A DNA stretch of 64,000 bases, from assembly GCF_022343685.1 (NCBI RefSeq), contig NZ_CP092123.1, positions 1 through 64,000 of the forward strand. The letters are read 5' to 3'. A program made the position numbers and the translations under genes. The notes under the pieces were generated by a model. That model saw only the letters and a list, made by a program, of their open reading frames with translations. It did no database searches and was not told the origin of the DNA. The DNA comes from Marinobacterium sediminicola (GTDB lineage Bacteria > Pseudomonadota > Gammaproteobacteria > Pseudomonadales > Balneatricaceae). Shown here piece by piece: positions 60,588 to 64,000 of this stretch (positions are counted from its first letter, which is position 1; every line of letters begins with the position of its first letter).

Positions 60588-61475
60588 TTCGTACTTCATC
60601 TTGTCCTTATCGGGGCCGTTCAGATCCCGTTCCAGCTTGAATTCGAACTCGAAGCCCGGCATCGGAGCCTCATATTCCAGTTTGATAAGACCCTGCCAGC
60701 GTTCTTCATCCTCCCACGCCCAATGGGATGTCTCTGGCTCACGTTCTGCCTTGTCTTCACGTTGCCAGGTCGGTCCGAACGTGACTTCCCAGCCATCCAG
60801 TGGCGGAATCCAGCTTAGCCAAAGACCCGCTTCGTACTGCAGTTCCTGTTCGGCTGCCTCCTGGCGTCCACGGGCACTGTCATACCACTGGCTGAAGTAT
60901 TCATGTTTCAGTTCCAGTCGAGGCTGGAAAAAGAGGCTGCTGACCGGTGTCATGTACTCGGCTTGAAGGCGTAACCGGCTCTCATAGCCTCGCCCTCGGC
61001 CTGCACGTGGCTTCGCATCCTCGGCGAGGCTGGTTGCCTTGTAGGCGACATCAATGAAGCGGTCGTGGTAGCCATCCAGTCGCCATTGGAAGCCGCCCAG
61101 CTGGCGCCCGAGGTCGTATGAGAACCCCAGTCCGATGATCGGTGTCGTCTGCCATTCGGTACGGCTTTTATCCTTTTTCAAGGAGCCGTCCTCACGATAC
61201 TCGCGCTTGCTGTCACGGGTGCGCTCGTACCGCATGCCTAGACGGGTCTGCCAGTCCAGCTGATCATGGACAGGCTGGGTGATCAGCAGCAGGGTAAGGT
61301 TCTCGTAACCCGTCTTTTGGCGCTGGTCACGTTCGTCAAAACTGCCGTCATCCTTGTATTGGATGCTGTTGGTAACCGGGCCGCGGGTATACTCAAGGTC
61401 ATTTTTCAGCTTCAGCTCCATAGCGCACAGCGGAACTGTCAGTATCAGACCGAACATCGGCAGCCAGTGTGTCAT
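60564..61475 (-). CDS. Outer-membrane beta-barrel protein, function unknown
   Basis: The 303-residue protein has a signal peptide (MTHWLPMFGLILTVPLCA) and then amphipathic beta strands rich in W, Y, E and R (LDWQTRLGMRYERTRDS, FQWRLDGYHDRFIDVAY, YESRLRLQAEYMTP), ending in a terminal Phe (AGLSYEF), the usual signal for outer-membrane barrel insertion. I cannot assign a family. ATG 61475 has GGAAG upstream and the cleanest signal peptide. Its start lies 77 bp inside the end of the upstream GGDEF/EAL gene, so it is probably translationally linked to it. The PhnD-like protein, the c-di-GMP enzyme and this barrel are in one leftward unit. Confidence 0.75.
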   Translation of the reverse strand: MTHWLPMFGLILTVPLCAMELKLKNDLEYTRGPVTNSIQYKDDGSFDERDQRQKTGYENLTLLLITQPVHDQLDWQTRLGMRYERTRDSKREYREDGSLKKDKSRTEWQTTPIIGLGFSYDLGRQLGGFQWRLDGYHDRFIDVAYKATSLAEDAKPRAGRGRGYESRLRLQAEYMTPVSSLFFQPRLELKHEYFSQWYDSARGRQEAAEQELQYEAGLWLSWIPPLDGWEVTFGPTWQREDKAEREPETSHWAWEDEERWQGLIKLEYEAPMPGFEFEFKLERDLNGPDKDKMKYEAGLSYEF

Positions 61476-63600
61476 TTTCTGCTTCCAGGAGTTGTTGAAG
61501 GGCACTCAGAGGCATGGGGCGATGCAGGCCAAAGCCCTGCCCGAGACAGGAACCAAGACGGGCAAGGCAGTCTCGCTGATCGGCTGTTTCTATGCCTTCG
61601 GCCACCACGTAAAGGTTCATCGACTCGGCCAGCGTCATAATGGTTGCGACCAGCGAATTGCTGCTGCCGGGCTTGAGTTCCCGGATAAAACTGCGGTCAA
61701 TCTTGAGCCCGTCGATCGGCAGCTGGTGCAGGTAGCTCAGAGATGAGTAACCGGTACCGAAATCATCGATCCAGATATTCATGCCTGCTGCCTTCCACTG
61801 TTTCAGGGTCTGGCGGCAGTCATCGAGATGACGAATCATGCTGGTTTCCGTCAACTCCACGTTGAGGCAGTTATCCGGTACCTGCTCGCGCTGCTTGAGT
61901 TCTGTCAGGAAATCTCGTGTGCTGTCCTGATGCAGTGCGGCCCCGGAGATGTTGATGGAGATCGAAAAGCCTGGTTTGAGTTGCTGCAGCTGCAGAAGGT
62001 CCTGTACTGCCTGGCATGCAACCCATTCGGTGACAGGCCCGATCAGGTCAGAGTCCTCGATGGTGGGGATGAACAGCCCCGGTGAAATCAGGCCTTGCTC
62101 GGGGTGGTGCCAGCGCAGCAGGGCTTCGGCTCCACGAATACGACCATCGGCCAGGCTCAGGACCGGCTGGTACTCCAGATGGAAATGCCCCTGTTCCAGC
62201 GCCGTGCGTACGCCCTGAAGTACCTCGATTCTCTGATGCAGCTGCTGGTTCATCTGTGGCGAGAAAAACGCATACTGGTTGCGGCCACTTTGCTTGGCGG
62301 CATACATGGCAATATCCGCATGCTTGAGAATTTCGCTGCTGGTGATACCGTCATCCGGGTAGACGGTGATACCGATACTGCTGGAGATGCGGAAATAGCG
62401 GCCATCGATCAGGAAGGGATCATCCAGTACTTCGGCGATGCGCCTGGCCAGCTCCGCGGCATGCTCGCTGCTGGCAAGATCCGGATACAGCGTGACAAAC
62501 TCGTCCCCGCCCAGACGTGCCAACAGCACTTCATCATCGTCAGGGTCGGACAGGTCAAGCTCCAGCAGCAGGTTGCGAAGCCGCGCAGCTGCTTCGAACA
62601 GCAGCAGGTCGCCCATCTCATGGCCGGCGGTATCATTGACCTCCTTGAAGTGGTCGAGATCGATAAACAATACCCCCAGGCGCTGAGAGCGTTGTTGGGC
62701 GCGTTTGATCAGGCTGTCCAGTGACTGCTGGAACCAGTGCCGGTTGGGCAGCTGGGTCAGGTTGTCCAGGTATGCCAGCTGATTGGTCTGATGGTGGCTT
62801 TGCTCGAGGCCACGTCGCATCTGCTCCAGTGCTCTCCCGAGCTGTCCGATCTCCCCCTCCTGAGCGATATCGAAACGGATGCTGCGGTCGCCTTCACCAT
62901 AACGCAGGCTTTTCTCGGCCAGTGCCTGCAGAGGCTTAAACAGGTGGTGACAAAATCGGTAGACAATCCAGAGGGCGACCAGCAACAGCAGAACAGTGAC
63001 CAGTACCAGATGCGTCAATACCTCGCGTTCCTTGGTTTTGGCGGCAGACTGGAGCTCCTGATTATGGGTCGTCAGGCTGTGCAGCGCCTCGGAAAAATCG
63101 ACCGCCAGTGCAAGGTAACCAACGATATGGCCTGCTGCGTTCACAGGTTGCACCAGATGCAAGCGGTCATCCTGCCAGCGTATCTCCAGCTGATTGCTCG
63201 GTTGCAACGGAATGAGCACTTCGGCGGGCAAGCCGAATTCGGGAATCGTACTGCTGCCATCGTGCAACAGGGTGCCCCGAGAGTTGAACAGGTAGGCATA
63301 TTCCAGATTTTGCGTACGCTGAATCTTGGTCAGGTGGTCGCCGATCTCAGTAAGATCCAAATGATAGAGCGGGATATCGAGCTGAGACGAGAGTGTCTGT
63401 CCCAGAAGTTTGGCGTCACGTTCAAGCTGGCCCTTCAGCACATTGGTCAGGTGGGTATTGCCGCGGTCGATGGAAAAACGGCTGTACTCATGGAAACTCT
63501 TGACCAGCAGCACGGACTGAACAGCGGCAAGGATCAGTATCAGAGCAGCAAAGCCAGCGGTCAGGCGTCGCGTCAGGGAGCTGGTAATACGTGACCTCAT
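61399..63600 (-). CDS. GGDEF/EAL cyclic-di-GMP enzyme with periplasmic sensor domain (2)
   Basis: The 733-residue protein has an N-terminal membrane helix (RRLTAGFAALILILAAVQSVL), a periplasmic domain of about 150 residues (40-195), a second helix (LTHLVLVTVLLLLVALWIVY), and a HAMP domain (FKPLQALAEKSLRYGEGDRS). The GGDEF domain has the full RLGGDEF motif. The EAL domain has GAEALLRW, NISGAALH, ELTETS, DDFGTGYSSLSYL, KIDRSFI and AEGIET, so both halves look active. The stop region is overlapped by the outer-membrane gene, and the start overlaps the stop of the PhnD-like gene by 4 bp. It is built like the enzyme at 45512-47587, also coupled to a periplasmic binding protein. Confidence 0.94.
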   Translation of the reverse strand: MRSRITSSLTRRLTAGFAALILILAAVQSVLLVKSFHEYSRFSIDRGNTHLTNVLKGQLERDAKLLGQTLSSQLDIPLYHLDLTEIGDHLTKIQRTQNLEYAYLFNSRGTLLHDGSSTIPEFGLPAEVLIPLQPSNQLEIRWQDDRLHLVQPVNAAGHIVGYLALAVDFSEALHSLTTHNQELQSAAKTKEREVLTHLVLVTVLLLLVALWIVYRFCHHLFKPLQALAEKSLRYGEGDRSIRFDIAQEGEIGQLGRALEQMRRGLEQSHHQTNQLAYLDNLTQLPNRHWFQQSLDSLIKRAQQRSQRLGVLFIDLDHFKEVNDTAGHEMGDLLLFEAAARLRNLLLELDLSDPDDDEVLLARLGGDEFVTLYPDLASSEHAAELARRIAEVLDDPFLIDGRYFRISSSIGITVYPDDGITSSEILKHADIAMYAAKQSGRNQYAFFSPQMNQQLHQRIEVLQGVRTALEQGHFHLEYQPVLSLADGRIRGAEALLRWHHPEQGLISPGLFIPTIEDSDLIGPVTEWVACQAVQDLLQLQQLKPGFSISINISGAALHQDSTRDFLTELKQREQVPDNCLNVELTETSMIRHLDDCRQTLKQWKAAGMNIWIDDFGTGYSSLSYLHQLPIDGLKIDRSFIRELKPGSSNSLVATIMTLAESMNLYVVAEGIETADQRDCLARLGSCLGQGFGLHRPMPLSALQQLLEAENDTLAADVRSDTDSSAVRYGAEAEK

Positions 63601-64000
63601 GGCAGAGTTTCAACCTCAAGTGATCGCAGCAGGTCCAGGTCACCCGCCTCCAGAGGCGTAATCCGGCTGCTCTTCTCATAGCGTTGGAGCAGGGGCCTGT
63701 CACGCTCCGGGTCCAGTGAGAGCAGTGCCTGTTGTAATGCTTCTCGCGCTTCTGGTTCAAGAGTGGAGGTTACCATTTCGAAAGCGCGCGGGTAGGAGGG
63801 CGAGCGGTGGATGATACGCATTCGCTGCACCAGTTCGGCAGGCAGTCGATCAGGAATTGACCAGTCGCCATCATTGAGTGCGCCGGCGGCTGCAATCCCC
63901 TTGTCGACCCACAGCAGATTGTTACGCTCATTGCGGCTGAACGTGTAGCCAACCTTGTCGGCAGGAACCGACTGATGTGGGGAGTCCAGAGGGACCAGGG
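63597..64000 (-). CDS. PhnD-like periplasmic phosphate/phosphonate-binding protein, C-terminal part
   Basis: The frame runs off the right edge of the window, so at least 134 residues are seen and the start lies beyond 64000. The sequence LVPLDSPHQSVPADKVGYTFSR, NNLLWVDKGIAAAGALND, then IIHRSPSYPRAFEMV and LSLDPERDRPLLQRYEKSSRITPL matches the periplasmic phosphate/phosphite/phosphonate-binding (PhnD) family as I know it. No transporter genes are visible on this side. The stop overlaps the start of the GGDEF/EAL gene by 4 bp, so it probably acts as the ligand receptor of that enzyme. Confidence 0.85.
   Translation of the reverse strand, partial: LVPLDSPHQSVPADKVGYTFSRNERNNLLWVDKGIAAAGALNDGDWSIPDRLPAELVQRMRIIHRSPSYPRAFEMVTSTLEPEAREALQQALLSLDPERDRPLLQRYEKSSRITPLEAGDLDLLRSLEVETLP

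Overview
The window reads as the origin-proximal part of a gammaproteobacterial chromosome. It opens exactly at the dnaA start codon, the usual zero point of a finished genome, followed by dnaN-recF-gyrB. Gene order and protein character resemble Pseudomonas and the marine Oceanospirillales (a Marinobacterium-like organism is my guess, from recall only). The blocks glyQS / acyltransferase / trkA-rsmB-fmt-def / LysM protein / dprA / tsaC / hemF-aroE and yrdA-prlC-yheV follow, as I remember it, the first part of the Pseudomonas aeruginosa chromosome. The zur-znuCB/znuA and asmA-mutY-yggX / hisBHAF blocks lie on the other side of the origin there. Two sites very close to the ParB-binding parS consensus (9805 and 17753) support a position beside the origin.

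Layout. 1-6326: replication genes. 6327-8479: a foreign, AT-rich insert with a relic of tandem 21-bp repeats, two terminators, the 3' part of a broken coiled-coil ATPase gene, and a complete IS3-family element whose insertion or later deletion removed the front of that gene. 8480-9785: a small membrane protein and a GST-like protein. 9786-19716: leftward housekeeping genes (glyQS; trkAH; rsmB, fmt, def) with one rightward lipid A-type acyltransferase. 19880-28696: rightward LysM protein, dprA, purEK, tsaC, hemF, aroE and a LonB-like protease. 28773-33684: a leftward Fur-box-preceded operon of imelysin, di-heme cytochrome, second imelysin and a Tat-exported DUF1513 protein. 33824-37410: gamma carbonic anhydrase, oligopeptidase A, YheV and Tag. 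37459-38508: an LbtU-like porin under a nearly identical Fur box. 38623-44224: a sorbosone dehydrogenase-like protein, a MATE transporter translationally coupled to zur-znuCB, and divergent znuA across a Zur-type palindrome.

44278-45511 holds two identical tRNA-Leu genes behind a strong stringent-type promoter, then almost 1 kb without a convincing gene that contains a cluster of DnaA-box-like 9-mers. 45512-53784 is a signalling block: a periplasmic binding protein overlapping a GGDEF/EAL protein, then an Aer-like chemoreceptor followed by a multi-PAS hybrid kinase. 53982-60546 carries tRNA-Phe, yggX-mutY-asmA and hisBHAF. The end (60564-64000) repeats the signalling theme: a PhnD-like periplasmic protein, cut by the window edge, overlaps a second GGDEF/EAL gene that in turn overlaps an outer-membrane protein gene.

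Most of the window is conserved housekeeping DNA. The parts most worth a second look are the iron operon plus the co-regulated porin, the two binding-protein/c-di-GMP enzyme pairs, the truncated ATPase with its IS boundary, the parS sites (one inside the rsmB coding sequence), and the DnaA-box cluster near 45 kb. I found no CRISPR array, rRNA or prophage.
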